From Amanita rubescens (taxonomy: Eukaryota > Basidiomycota > Agaricomycetes > Agaricales > Amanitaceae), in the NCBI GenBank assembly GCA_015039365.1, contig WION01000272.1:1-64000 (forward strand): DNA of 64,000 nt, given 5' to 3'. The translations under genes were made by a program, and so were the position numbers. Below the pieces are notes generated by a model. That model was not told the DNA's origin and made no database searches. It saw only the letters and a list, made by a program, of their open reading frames with translations. This document shows positions 22,401-33,737 of this stretch, one piece after another. Position 1 is the stretch's first letter, and every line of letters begins with the position of its first letter.

Positions 22401-25265
22401 AACGGAGGGCGGTGGAATGCCTCTGATACTTTCCGCAGCATAAAGACTATTGCCATCGTAACTACCAGGCGAGGCAGGATGGTGTGGTTCTGTTGGTGAA
22501 CGTGCACGGGAAGCAGGAAGAGAACGAAGTCGTTCAGAACGAGGCGTTCCTCCTCCCCCGACGGAGTGGTCATCTTCTGGATAAATATCCGGTTCGTCAT
22601 CGTCAATGGCGCGGTGTCCGTGTTCGTTGTAAACGATAGATGCGGGGCCACTGGTGAAGACATTCAACGTTAGAATTTCATTGGTGGTTAACCTGAAATT
22701 CACTTACTATCTGGTGCTACCCTGTCATATGTACATTAAATCGTGTCAGCCGAAATTCATGGTTACACGCGAGATACAACTTACATTATCCACCCATTTG
22801 ATTCTCGCCTTGAACTCTGTCAACCCAAAATGGATCTCCACGGAAAACACAATAGTCCAATATTGCTTTCCGTTTGTGCCAACTTTAGGCTCTGCACTTC
22901 CGCTCAAGAGTGATAGATCGGCTTGGACGATACAAAGTGTTGAGAACGTCTCTGGTCAGCGGTCAATTCAAGCAAAAAAAACCTAACCGGGTGAAACGAA
23001 CCGGAATTTCTATCGATCCACGTAGGTACGTCGTTTCCACCTCTAAAACACCAAATCTCAACTTCAAACACGGAAAGAAGAGTAAGACTCGTCAATTCTG
23101 TAGAGTATTTCCTCGTGAATACTGTTGATTCTTTGACTTGTACGCTCTGTTCGATTGGTAGCGTTAGAGAGACTTGGGGGATCTAGTCGCTAATCCACTC
23201 ACTCTCGCCAAGATGCAATCAAATGCATCGGGTAACAGCTTTGGACCCGAGGGCAATTCGCATAGTCGATCCATCCGCGCGGCATGGTCCTCGTTGCTTT
23301 GATCAAACTCTCGCAAATATTCGACTCCGTACATGAATTTGGACATGCGGGCCGATACGTGGTGATCGCAAAAGAATCCGATGGCACCGTCTGCGACGGC
23401 TTTAGATCTGTAACAGTGATTGATTAGGTGAGCGCGGTGGGATGAGAACGAGGAGGGATGACTTGCGTTTGTGAATCTGGACGACTGACGGAGACGCCGT
23501 ATCGCGCTAAACGTTCTTTGAGTTGTCTGTTTGAGGTGATGTAAGTAAGGTGAGGGAAGCGAGTGTTGTTGTGAGGAGACGTACGAGAATAGCCATGGCG
23601 ATGCGGCGTATCCTCCGACTAGGAAAACAGACTAGTATTGGTGTGTTACTGACGGAAGAGTCAGGTATGGAGACTGTTACTTTAATCATGCCTCTTGATG
23701 CATCGATTTGTGCTTTGATGGCATTGACGGCGGCTGTAGAGTGGAAATGGTCGAAAGCAGGATCAGAGAATACAGGGAAACGCTACCTTCGACTGAGGGT
23801 TCGAATAAGTTTGCGACTACATCCTAGTCAGGAGAGTTTTGATTGCTTGGGGACGACAAACCTTCTTGCCTAGAGATTACAAGTCAGATACTTGTCATTG
23901 GACAAAAAGAGGCTCTTACCCAGTCAATTTCAGTTGCCCACTGCGTATTCCTACCGCAGGGTCCTGATAGACGTGTCGGTCAAGCAGTAGGGACGTACAA
24001 TGGACGACCAACCTTGTCTAGCGGCGAACCAAACGGTATAAACTGCAAATCCTTCTTGTCTCTAAATAGCCGCTTTGTTGTTTCGTCAAACTTCTTAGTG
24101 ATGTGGTCAAGGGCGTCTGGTGTTCCATATTTTGAGTTTTTCAGTTTCTCTAGGTGACAACGTAAGGAACATAAAAAAAAAACATGGAGATGGCCACACA
24201 CCTTCTAGGAACTCTCGTGCTCGACGGCTTACGAACACAGATCCAGCAAAAATGCCTGCACGGATCAGAAGCTTATCAGGGAGGACAAGATATGAACGTA
24301 CAATCTGGGGGTGCAATTTCTTCCATCACTAATGGAGATGTGGCTTTGATGCCATACGAAGATATATCCAATGTTCCTCCACCTGCATCAGCAATGAGGA
24401 AACCATGTTGCGAGGGACTCTAGCGGGGACCTTGAATAACCCTGGATACAGTTCGCAACGCAACACTCACGGAAAGAACGTCTGCGGCAAGACCGCTGAG
24501 CACACATGCGTGCAAGCTCGCCTCTCCTTCTGTGACGAACCATATCCTGGCTTTTCCCGCGTTCGTGTCCGGGATGAGACCACCATATATCGCAGCCCTT
24601 CTCATCTTGCTTTGTTGCGGACCTTCCCATCCGTTCGGGTGAGAAAGTACAAATTGAATGTTATTCTCAACCGTGTTCCACAGCGCCGCACCGTTGGCAT
24701 GTGTATCAGTGATAAACTTTCTTGTGCAATGATAGAGATATGCCAAAAAGTCACCAAAGACGTGAACAGGTGTTTTTTTCTTTGGTAAGGGACTGAATCG
24801 CATTCCGTTCATGTTGAGGCGCATTGTTCGGGGACGGAGACGTAACTTGAACCTTTTGAGGACATTAATGGATGGTGAAGAAGGTGGTGTATTGGACTTA
24901 CAACTCGACCTTTGTCCAACCATCGTCTTCGGCTTGGGATATGATGGTGGCTGCGTCTGCTTCTGCGCCAGCAGCCATGAGCTTTCCTTGCTTGTCATAA
25001 TAGATTGCGGAGGGGATCTTTGTGTTGCCGGCTACATGCTCCTGGCCAGGGAATCTGGTGACACCGTGGATTTTCGGTATCTCGCCAGGTTCGAGTATGG
25101 CATATGACACCTGGGAAGAAAAGTGATCGGGGATAAGTTTTTACTAAGATCAAAGTAAGAGAGTTTTACACCGCTGAATGTTGTACCAACGTCGATTGCA
25201 ACGACGAGTGAACGATATGGGCCAGAATAAGGCTTCCTTGAGCCCGTAGGAGGCGTCTGAGCCAT
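19429..25265 (-). CDS. Hsp70-like ATPase (HSPA12 type) with long repetitive C-terminal tail
   Basis: Begins MAQTPPTGSRKPYSGPYRSL followed by LVVAIDVGTTFSGV, the actin-fold phosphate-1 loop. Later exons encode VHVFGDFLAYLYHCTRKFI, RIWFVTEGEASLHAC and FLIADAGGGTLDIS (phosphate-2). HSPA12-type C-terminal strands follow (VEIWCFRGGNDVPTWIDR, HFGLTEFKARIKWVDN) and a 14-base microexon at 22708-22721. The next exon (22650-21189) continues in frame, GPASIVYNEHGHRAIDDDEP, into a Pro/Ser/Gln-rich disordered region. A frame change near 21200-21270, best explained by a 60-70 base intron, leads to a second long frame (21200-19429) of Gly/Trp/Pro-rich repeats and Glu/Lys blocks ending in a lysine run. The tail is about 1,000 residues. 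If the join is wrong, a separate tail gene starting MGSLALSKKQDD would overlap the first stop by 19 bases. Hsp70 part certain; single-gene model likely. Confidence 0.72.
19740..21165 (-). repeat. Intragenic coding repeats in the Hsp70-like tail
   Basis: Three repeat families lie head to tail in one frame. Nearest the Hsp70 part are two copies of a ~37-residue unit (KSGxGWGSSxRSAAEKAxS). Next come several units of SPNPPATPHVPxQ and TPNPPxTPQxQEQ type separated by 25-40 residues, with KASPWGK and AEKRKSRAV spacers. Nearest the C-terminus are three units built on PPTPVTPAVEDTEWTS followed by KGxKNKKKKG and a DDGxEGGDAEQ block. Copies differ at many third positions, so the expansion is not fresh. 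Confidence 0.75.
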
Positions 25266-25352
25266 GGGAGGAGCCGGGTTGAACACGAGGCGGTTACGTT
25301 CGGTTCATTCCCCATCAGTCAGGATCACTTGTGCGATATCAGAACAAACGCC
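25266..25352. promoter_or_regulatory. Very short divergent promoter
   Basis: The ATG of the Hsp70-like gene (minus) and the ATG of the coiled-coil gene (plus) are separated by only 87 bases, so the two leaders and promoters overlap. No TATA box seen. Confidence 0.55.
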
Positions 25353-27078
25353 ATGCTCTCTCTGGCCGCCTTTCATCTTAGAAATTTCTACGGTTCCGCT
25401 CTCACTTATCTTCAATCCGCACAGCCAACGCTTCATAGCCCCGACGATACAATCTTACGTGAACCATCTGATGCGCTTGGTCTTTCTAGACCAACCCTTC
25501 TCCAATCATTCATGCGTAGGGAGCTCGAATTTACAAGGACCGAATTGGCCCGTACAAAAAATGACGTCGCCTTACTTGAAGAACGCTGTAAGATTCTAGA
25601 AAGGACCCTCAAGGACACTAGAGAAATTCTCCGCACCCGTGAGGCCGAGGTAGAAAAGGTCCGGAAGGAGAGAGACAGAGAGCGTAAGCACTCTGAGCGC
25701 CGGAGAAGTGATTCTGTACCGCAGGCTCAGTCAACTCACAAATCCGATGCTTCTCATCCCAGGCGTAGCTCAGCCGACATTAGGCCAGGAGGTCCTACAA
25801 ACGGACGTTCGGCTACGTTGGGAAAGTTATTAGCGCCTCCTGCAGGGCCATCATCACGTTCACCGCCTCCACGCGCTTCTACCGTCTCACCAAAACACAA
25901 CACACTTGGCGCAGCAGAGGATCGAGCCAGGCTACGTAGCACCGAAGCATATCTCACCCGTACCGACAGCTGGTCTGGCGCACAGGTTCTCCAAGCCGTA
26001 CAAGACATAAACTCTGAAATCCTCCAATTCGCTGCCTCGGCTACCGAGGTTTGCACCTTTGCACCTACTCCAGAAACCCGTGCCATCTATGCTTCCAGAT
26101 CCGCTCAGGCAATGTACGACACCACTTCTCGCCTAGGTCCCAAATTCGCGCGCATCTTATCAAATAGAGATCACTCCCAAGATCCCCTTTTGGTTCAATG
26201 GGCTCTACAAGGATCCGTCGCGTTATGCATCGCCCGAGCTCTTTCCGCCTTTTGCTTGGGCTTCCCAACCGATGCAGATAGCATTCTATCTCAAATCTAT
26301 AAACGGATGTCATTAGCGGGTACGTTCACTCTTCTTTTCCGGCACGCTTCTCATGCCGACATTCGGACTAGAACCTCAACCGACTTCATCCAAATGGCGT
26401 GCCCTCACTCACAGGAACATTCATGCCGTGTATCCAACTCTGGATGAATACGCGGTTCAGAAGCTCGCAGAAGCTATCATCCGCTGGTCAGCTGACGTTT
26501 TCGTCATCTCAGGCTGTACTTCCATTCACGGCATATCTTCTCCTTCCCCACCTTCATCTTCCCCTCCAAACTCCCGTACCCTATCCACCCAACCATCGAT
26601 CGCATCACTCGCCTCTTCATCTGCATCCACCACCTCAACCAGTAACGCCAACTCGACCATAAGCACAAACGCCACAATCATAACTCACCTTCGGGAATCT
26701 CTCAAAATACACTTTGGCGAGCAAATACGCAGGTTGGCTCGGTCCGCTACGCGTTTGGCAACGACGCTTCGGGAAGAGATACTGTCTACCTCTTTTGACG
26801 TCATTGCCGTAGACCATACCCAAAACTTTAACCCAGCAGCGATGTATGATTATATGGCGCCACATGCGCAGGCCCAGGCATATACTGGCTTGAACGGCAC
26901 GAGCGCGAACGGAGAAACTGGCACTCCCGTTCTAGCGACGACCGAACTTGGATTGTTGTGTACGACTCGGATAGGGAACAGGGAAAGCGTCGGTGATGAA
27001 GATGTCACACTCGAGAGAAGGGTTCTCTTGAAGCCAAAAGTGGTTCTAGAGAACGTACTCGAGATGCTGGACCGGTGA
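25353..27078 (+). CDS. Conserved coiled-coil protein of unknown function
   Basis: Two exons with one intron near 26320-26371 (joining SLAG to PQPTSSKWRALTHRNI in frame). The start MLSLAAFHLRNFYGSAL is the first ATG in the frame. Residues 60-120 form a strong Glu/Arg/Lys coiled coil (ERCKILERTLKDTREILRTR). A Ser/Pro linker follows, then an alpha-helical domain (VQDINSEILQFAASATEVC, QWALQGSVALCIARALSAFC, RWRALTHRNI-type), a Ser/Thr-rich loop, and a final helical segment ending ENVLEMLDR. It looks like an ordinary expressed gene with good codon use. I do not recognise the family. Confidence 0.75.
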
Positions 27079-27250
27079 CAAACTTTTTTATTATCTATTT
27101 TCTTTTTTGCATTATACCTGCATGCCACTTTTATTTATCGCATCCCTACGTTTTTATACCAGTATAATCTATACGCTTAAAATATCGTGTTTTTGTATGG
27201 CATCACAAATACATTCTTTTGAAACGAAACTTATAGATACACATGCATAT

Positions 27251-27832
27251 TCACGTAACAGTAATCCTCTTTGGCGCCATCTCAGCTCCCGCCTTGGGGA
27301 ACGTGACGGTCAGAATACCATCCTTCACGTTCGCCTTAACCTCGTTCTCCTATAAAACACACCGTCAGTAGTAGGCCACTTTTGACAAGAAAGAAAAAAA
27401 CAAACAAACCTTTACACCTTGAGGAAGCTGAAGCGTCCTCGAAAACTTGCCACACTTCCTCTCCCTAAGAGCAAACCCGCCTTCTTCGAGGTTCGCGGGC
27501 TTCTTCACCTCACCAGAAACGATGAGTCGGCCATTGTGCACCTCGATGTTGATTTGCTCCGACGTCAGACCGGGAATTTCGAACATGGCCGTGACGCGAT
27601 TATCTTTATCGTCTTCGTGGAGATCCATCCTGTTTTCGCATTAGTTAGTGTGTCGGTTGGGTACCAAAAAAAAAAAAAAAACGTGCCTCGGCCTGTAAGG
27701 CCTTTGAGTGAGAGTATCCCCACTTTGTTCACCACCACCACGCCGAGTAAAGAGTTGCTCGGGTTTATTGGCTAATTCGTTCATGAAACGGTCAATCTCG
27801 TAGAAAGGTTCGTAAAACCAGCTGGTAGACAT
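27251..27832 (-). CDS. Small heat-shock protein Hsp20 (alpha-crystallin domain)
   Basis: Three exons. N-terminus MSTSWFYEPFYEIDRFMNEL. The alpha-crystallin domain follows: RMDLHEDDKDNRVTAMFEIP, GLTSEQINIEVHNGRLIVSG, GFALRERKCGKFSRTLQLPQ and VKANVKDGILTVTFPKAG (the I/V-L-T-V-x-F-P strand). It ends KRITVT after a short extension. About 158 residues, the normal length. Cytosolic ATP-independent holdase. The first intron joins RPR to MDLHE only if a GC donor (about 27686) is used. That intron carries a run of 17-18 T after the donor. A TATA-like TATAAAAA on the coding strand lies at about 27863-27871, roughly 35 bases above the ATG, implying a very short leader. Confidence 0.92.
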
Positions 27833-28714
27833 GGTGTCGTGGATTCAGACTTTGTCGCGGTCTTTTTTATACTTGTTCGCATGGTTGACGTCGATGGGAG
27901 GAGTTGAGTGGTGCAACCGAGACAAAGAGTGGTGTCATGTAATAATGGCAACAATGTGGCTGTGCCGGTTCGGACAAACGTTTTGAAATTGAAGAACCGC
28001 CGAGCACCGAACCGCGCAATGATGCGTCCGCCATTGAACACTGCCATGGCATGCGGTTAACCTTGCGCTAGGTCTTCATTACCGGTCCGAGTTCTTCTGG
28101 TCTCTCTCTCAATCTTCACTGACCACTGACCAGCTGCTTCAAGCTCAGTTCTCTCGTCGCAACCATGGCGCGTTCATGATCTTCATGTCAACTATACGGA
28201 AGTTCAATCATGAATAACGTGTACTTGCTACTACTAATATACCGCGGGTCTTTAAACTCGGTCTTCTCTTCGTCCCGCCGCTTCCGCGATACTTATATCC
28301 AGCCGACAACTCGAGACCTCCGCGCCGTTCTATATACAAAGCAACTGACTCGGTGATCGGATACATTTTCTTTCCCTAGTCGTCTGGTTACAACGTTGCC
28401 AAAAAAAACAAAATTCTTGAGTAGCCGCTAAAAACTCCTCTTGGTTTCCCTCTTTCAACTACCCTCCGCTGTCGACGGCAATTACCGATTAACAACCCTT
28501 TTTCTTATCCTCTTACGCGCCACGGTCGATCAAACCTCGCCCCCCCTCCGAGCATGCTAAATTTAGCTCCAAGGTATCATGCTGTGACCGGAAAATATAG
28601 GAGACTTTTGATAGATGATATAAACCGAGCTCTCGGAGTTTAAGGTTGTACGACGCTCCGCCTTGGCGAGGATTTTGCTTTTTGCTTTACTGGACTCTTT
28701 TTTTTTTTTTGCCC
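27833..28714. promoter_or_regulatory. Divergent promoter region, Hsp20 / P450-1
   Basis: 882 bases between two divergent genes, with no supported coding region. The block 28550-28645 is a near copy of 37883-37980 upstream of P450-2, including GTGACCGGAAAATATAGGAG, and ends in a TATA-like GATATAAACC near 28617. I could not identify a canonical heat-shock element by eye. Confidence 0.5.
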
Positions 28715-30846
28715 ATGAACTCGAACCCGCCAGACAACGTTGCGGTCGTCGTCCTCTCGGCTTTGCTCGGTCTTACTCTGGTAACAGTACTTTATAACTG
28801 CGCTCGTCGTCGTTTTGGTTTACCTCCTGGTCCCGCGCCGCGTTTCTTTTCTGGTAACACTTACCAAATTCCGGCTTCGGAACCATGGAAGGCTTACGCA
28901 AATTGGTCACAAATTTTTGGTGAGCGTCGCGGTTGACTACTATTGTGTTTCCTTGCTCAACTGGGTTTACTTAGGAAGCCCATTGATTCACTTGCGCGTT
29001 TCTGGTAACACTATGATAGTAATCAACTCTGCTCAAGCGGCAATAGACCTTCTTGAAACTCGGTCGAACATATATTCGGATAGGCCACGGTCCCAATCAT
29101 CCTCATCCTCTTCAGTCCCTTCCCAAAACACCCCTATGTCGCCGATACCCTGGATCCTGAGACCGTTCACGTGGATATTCTCTTCATGGACTCCTAGGGC
29201 CATCTTGGGCGATCGTCCCTCGGTGTTTAGCACATCAGTCATGCATCCCAGGTTCAAAAAGTACAGAAAGCTATTGCAAACAAGCCTTAACCCGCGCGCA
29301 GTCAAAAAGTACAGAACCCTCATGGAGCAGGAACGTCTAGTGATGTTAAGGGGTATGCTACACCACCCAGCCGATTTCTTCCAACACGTCAGGAGGTAAC
29401 CGGCTCATTTCCCCTCCTATTACAGCGCTCAGCAATTGAATCGATACAGGAACGCAGGCGCAGTGATACTGAACGTTGCCTATGGCTGGCAAGTCACGAG
29501 TAATGACGATTACTTTGTTCGCCTCATGGAAGAAGCATTTTCGATTCACAACGCCATCAACAAACCGAGCGGCTGGCTTGTCGAGTTTTTCCCTATCCGT
29601 CGGTTTTTTTTACGTACTTTGAGAGCTATTAGCCGAATATGACTGATGCCGTCCCTTCCAGTGCGTTTCCTTCCGTCTTGGTTCGCAGGTAATACATATA
29701 AACGCCGGGCAGCTTATTTCAAAGACCGCATGTGGGATATTGATAACGTTCCGCATCGTTGGGCAAAGGAGAAGATCGTCAGTGGGGGATATGCAATCTT
29801 GATTGAAAAGATTTTTTTTCTCTGATTGTGTCCGTTTTACAGGAATCTGGTAATTTCATACAGTCCTTCTCCTCTCAACACCTTTTACCGGAAGATGGGC
29901 ACGCGATAGATGCCGAGGAAGAAGACATCATTAAATGGGCAGGTGGTGCCCTGTACTTTGGTGGTGCAGACACGGTCAGGATGGTTCAACGAACCTTTTA
30001 ATATATGACTGATTGTGGTGCAGACCGTTGCTTCGGTCTTATCCTTCATACTTCTCATGACGCTGTACCCTGATGTCCAAAAGCGTGCACAAGACGAGAT
30101 CGACCGCGTGGTCGGTAAAGATAGGCTACCCACCATCGAGGATCAAGATGAGCTCCCGTATGTGGGCGCTCTCATTAAAGAAGTGCTGCGGTTTGCTCCC
30201 GTCGCGCCCCTAGGTATGTTTCTCCGCATTCATTATCCGATGCGCCCTTATAATGAACATTTTCATAGGCCTTCCACATCGAGTGATGGAAGAAGACACA
30301 TACATGGGTTGCCGTATTCCGCAAAGTGCGACCGTAGTCGCGAATATATGGCAAGTGTCTTTCAAGAGTCGATGAAGTTTGTAACACATGAGTTTTATCA
30401 GGGCTATCGCACACGACGAAGAAGCGTTCGATTGTCCGTACGATTTTGATCCCGATCGTTTCTTGCCCACAGGTAAACAAAGCAAGACCCTGATGGACCC
30501 TCGGAAGCTCGTGTTCGGGTATGGACGGAGAGTATGCCCAGGTGCGTCAATGCGGTATGCCTCGCGCGCATATCCTTGAACATTCGTACCCACTATTAGG
30601 CGCGCACTTTGCTGAACTTTCAATATACTTGAGCATTACCGGTATTCTGTCCATGTTTAATATAAGCAAACATGTTCAAGAGGACGGGCTAGAAATCACA
30701 CCAAAGTTTGAGTTTACGACTGGGATCACAAGGTACGAATTAGAGCTGTGTTCTCTTCTTCGATGTTTGTTGACTGGCGTTGTAGTCATCCCAAGCCATT
30801 TCTATGTCGGATAGAGCCTCGCAAGGTTGATTCATTACTTAATTGA
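28715..30846 (+). CDS. Cytochrome P450 (P450-1)
   Basis: Ten exons, intact. The N-terminus has a membrane anchor (VAVVVLSALLGLTLVTVLY) and the proline hinge LPPGPAP. The I-helix oxygen motif is GGADTT (split by an intron), the K-helix ExxR is KEVLR, PERF-like DPDRFLP follows, and the heme loop FGYGRRVCPG carries the Cys ligand. It ends SHPKPFLCRIEPRKVDSLLN. About 510 residues, a normal length. Microsomal monooxygenase of a fungal class often labelled O-methylsterigmatocystin-oxidoreductase-like; the substrate cannot be read from sequence. The intron after NIW uses a GC donor (about 30351); reading the nearby GT would break the frame. Paralogous to the genes at 38022 and 53107, with identical intron positions. 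Confidence 0.92.
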
Positions 30847-30862
30847 TATTTTATGTTAAGCC

Positions 30863-32066
30863 GTACCAATTATTAATGACCATAAATATGTTTGTATGTA
30901 TGTTAGTTTGATCTTGCTAAGTTGATGTCATCACACACATAGTTATGCTGGGATTGCACATTTCAAATGAAGTACATAGGACACTGACAACTACATCAGT
31001 ATCAAATCTAGAGGGTCATATGAGGTTAGCTGCTAACAATAGATGAGAGGATTTAAAAAATGTTATTTCCAAATCCCAATGTTTAATTCCTTCTCGTGAT
31101 TGATTTCAAAAACATAATTGAGCCAGGATTGTATCTACTACTGGTCAGTGGTAGATGTTATCCAGAGCAAAGTCATCATGTAGGGAACAGCAGGAGTATA
31201 TGTACCCCTGGGACTCTTCCCTGCTGCTCCCTAAAGTCATGTACCATTTCTGAATCATTACTACTCATTGATGCACATACAGAATAAAGCATTTTCAACC
31301 TAATCTGATTGAAAATTATGTTTAGTAAACATAGGGAAAGCATTGCTTAAGATGTGCAAGGACCAATGGTATCTAACTTCTAACTGAAGCAGTCACTATG
31401 TTTTTCTATCACATATGTATGTTTGATCAGAATGACCTGGAATGCAATCATTACCTTCTGACAGCTGTGGCCCAATTTTGCCACTCAGAACATAGGGAGA
31501 GTTGCAACTTGCCCAGTTAATTCAGCTAGTCAGATCATGTTTTACAGTGGTACAAATGTGAAGTGCATAGTAAGTATTGTCCCCTGCTGTCCATATCCCA
31601 TTGATTTCATTGGGTTCCAAGATTTCTCTGGAGAAAGGGTAGTACAGTATGTATGTCACATTAACTTGACAATTTGGAAAGTAATGCATTACCCACCTCC
31701 CCTGGGGATGCTAGATTAGCCATGCTGGTAAGAGTGTCTGGGTGCTGTGATCCAAGCTTTTCTCTCCTTGCTGCCATAATCTCTACCTCCAGCTTCTCTG
31801 CCTCATCCCACTTCCCCTGGTTCCAGTATGTGCATGCTAGATTACCCACGCTGGCAAGAGTATCTGGGTGCTGTAATCCAAGCTTGTCTTTCATTGTCTC
31901 CATAACCTCTACATCCAGCTTCTCTGCCTCATCCCACCTCCCCTTGTTCCTGTATGTGCATGCTAGATTAGCCATGCTAGTAAGAGTGTCTGGGTGCTGT
32001 GATCCAAACTTTTCTTTCCTTGCTGCCATAACCTCTACATCCAGCTTCTCTGCCTCATCCCACCTT
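30863..32066. other. CpG-depleted, A+T-rich island (old methylated repeat?)
   Basis: Between 30961 and 32066 I count only two CG dinucleotides in about 1,100 bases, while flanking P450 and transposon sequence is CpG-rich. TG and CA are abundant, as expected when methylated cytosines deaminate. The interval holds a TPR relic at its right end and a short imperfect hairpin around 31181-31234 (TAGGGAACAGCAGG paired with CCTGCTGCTCCCTA). Confidence 0.7.
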
Positions 32067-33075
32067 TATGACGGTCCGTATCGGACAAAATTTGTTGCAG
32101 GTTGAAAATAGAGAGTGATCACGACTGTTCATCGTGAACAGCCGTGTACTGGCGTGAATTGCAGTGTACCGGCATGAATTGCAGTGTACCGGCGTGAATC
32201 ATCATTCGCATACCAAACCGTGAACGTGAACCGTCGTGATCACGATCAGCTGACATAAGATTCCCACAATTCAGCTCAACGCGAGAATGGGGGAATTTCC
32301 GAATTGACTTGACATCATAACAGTTATCCAACTATCCGAATCACTGGCGAATGAACGTGACGCCAATTCCGAGCGAATCTAGCAACTGATGCTACAGATT
32401 CGACCCCAAACGTGGGGAGGCCCTGTGTGGACGTAATGCACCTGAACCCCTCTCTATCTCAACCGCACCCGGCCAGCTTTGCCTGGGCGAGACCGAAACT
32501 GAAGCAGCAAGTCCCGCGGCCAATTACCTACTGCCCGAATCGCCTGTTCCTCCGAGTCAGGCCCTTTGATCTCGCTGGGGTATGACGGTGCTAGTGATGG
32601 TAGCCGAACCTAACTCGGACCTCCAACGACTCACCCCTCTTATTGAGAGCCACGATCGCCGATAATGGAGGACTACCTAGTCGACAACGCGACTGCTTCG
32701 GTCCCTCCCCCACAACCCTCTCCAGGACACCCAAGTCTCCCTGCGCCCTCCCTTGTTCTCGGGTCAATATTGTCGATGATGAGCGCTTGAGCCGTCAGGC
32801 TAGCAGGTGCAGTTGCACGAGTTAAGTTACGTCAGCCGATCGTGATCACGACGGTTCACGTTCACGTTGGGCATGCTATCGACGAATCATGCCGTGACAC
32901 GGTGATTCACATCGGGACACGGTAATCCACTCCGGGACACGGCGGTTCACGATGAACGGCCGTGATCACTCTCAAATTTTTACATACAAGCGGATTTTGT
33001 CCGATACGGTAAGTCATACACCTTTCCTGCTTCCTGTATGTGCATGCTAGATTAGACATGCTGATAGGAAACATG
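31680..33075 (-). pseudogene. TPR (kinesin-light-chain type) gene fragment interrupted by a transposon
   Basis: On the minus strand, frames encode about three 42-residue TPR units of the GRWDEAEKLDVEVMETMKDK / LGLQHPDTLASVGNLACTY kind. The frame stops after the last unit near 31680. Upstream it is cut at 32066 by a 952-base inverted-repeat element. Matching TPR sequence (NLACTYRK) resumes at 33019-33070 beyond the element and ends at a possible splice acceptor near 33073. No NB-ARC or other N-terminal effector domain is found upstream. Such repeats are usual in fungal NLR-like proteins, so this may be a leftover of one. Truncation, CpG decay and the insertion all argue that it is dead. Confidence 0.75.
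32067..33018. mobile_element. Non-autonomous DNA transposon with ~200 bp terminal inverted repeats
   Basis: The left end reads TATGACGG then CCGTATCGGACAAAAT. The right end, on the opposite strand, reads TATGACTT then CCGTATCGGACAAAAT. Similarity between arms continues inward for about 190-200 bases (left to about 32256, right from about 32825) through GTGATCACG, GTTCATCGTGAAC and CGTGAACGTGAACCGTCG. Both ends are flanked by CACCTT (32061-32066 and 33019-33024), consistent with a 6-base target duplication (7 if a shared T is counted). The core of about 560 bases has no transposase; its longest frame is about 40 codons. Many CpGs survive, unlike the flanks, so it inserted after the host locus decayed. 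Superfamily not assigned. Confidence 0.8.
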
Positions 33076-33737
33076 AACTCACAGTCGGCAACAAAACAAT
33101 TATGTCACAGTGACAGTACGCTAAATGCGTCACGGCGCAGTGCTGGCGCCTCGACACGGTAGCCTGGCATTGTTCAAACTGCCACCTCATGCAGAAACTC
33201 ACAAAACAACCCACTTGGTCTAGGTAAGATGAATACATGGCTAACAGTACTCGCGCAGTGCAAGCATGATAGCAATGAAGGCCTTTTGAAGTTGGCAGTA
33301 GGTGCATCAGTAGTTAGTACTAGTAGTGCATTGACATAGTCAACAGCAGCCCCTTTGAGTTTGCCGAGAGCTCCATCACGCGGGCCAAGATGCCGCATAA
33401 CCGGCAGGCAAAACGTTTATTCCCCCATTAAAGGACACATTGCGGACCCACAGCGGAACCCTCACCACCTTCTCTTGTTGAAGATACTTTCCTGGACGTT
33501 ATACATTTACCTTTTTCCACCGTTGAATGCCTGGTCTCCTAGTACTAACGTATGACATTCGCCCATCGAATCTCGATGCAACCGATCTTAGAAATTGAGC
33601 CAATAATATGTTTATTGAAGATGTGTTTGAACGGTTCGATGTGGGGTATGCTGATACCGTGTTTCTATCATGATGTCACCTCTAAATTAGGGGAAGAATT
33701 AAGTAAATGATCATACAGCAAATAAAGTTGGCGAAGT
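33076..33737. other. Intergenic between TPR relic and tandem-kinase gene
   Basis: About 660 bases. Minus-strand frames (33174-33398) might be a further upstream piece of the TPR gene but carry no repeat motif. CpG content returns to normal from about 33084. Confidence 0.4.

Noticed and set aside
31181..31234. Imperfect hairpin as a MITE or small RNA gene
   Set aside because: No flanking duplication or known RNA motif, and it lies in a generally decayed A+T-rich island.
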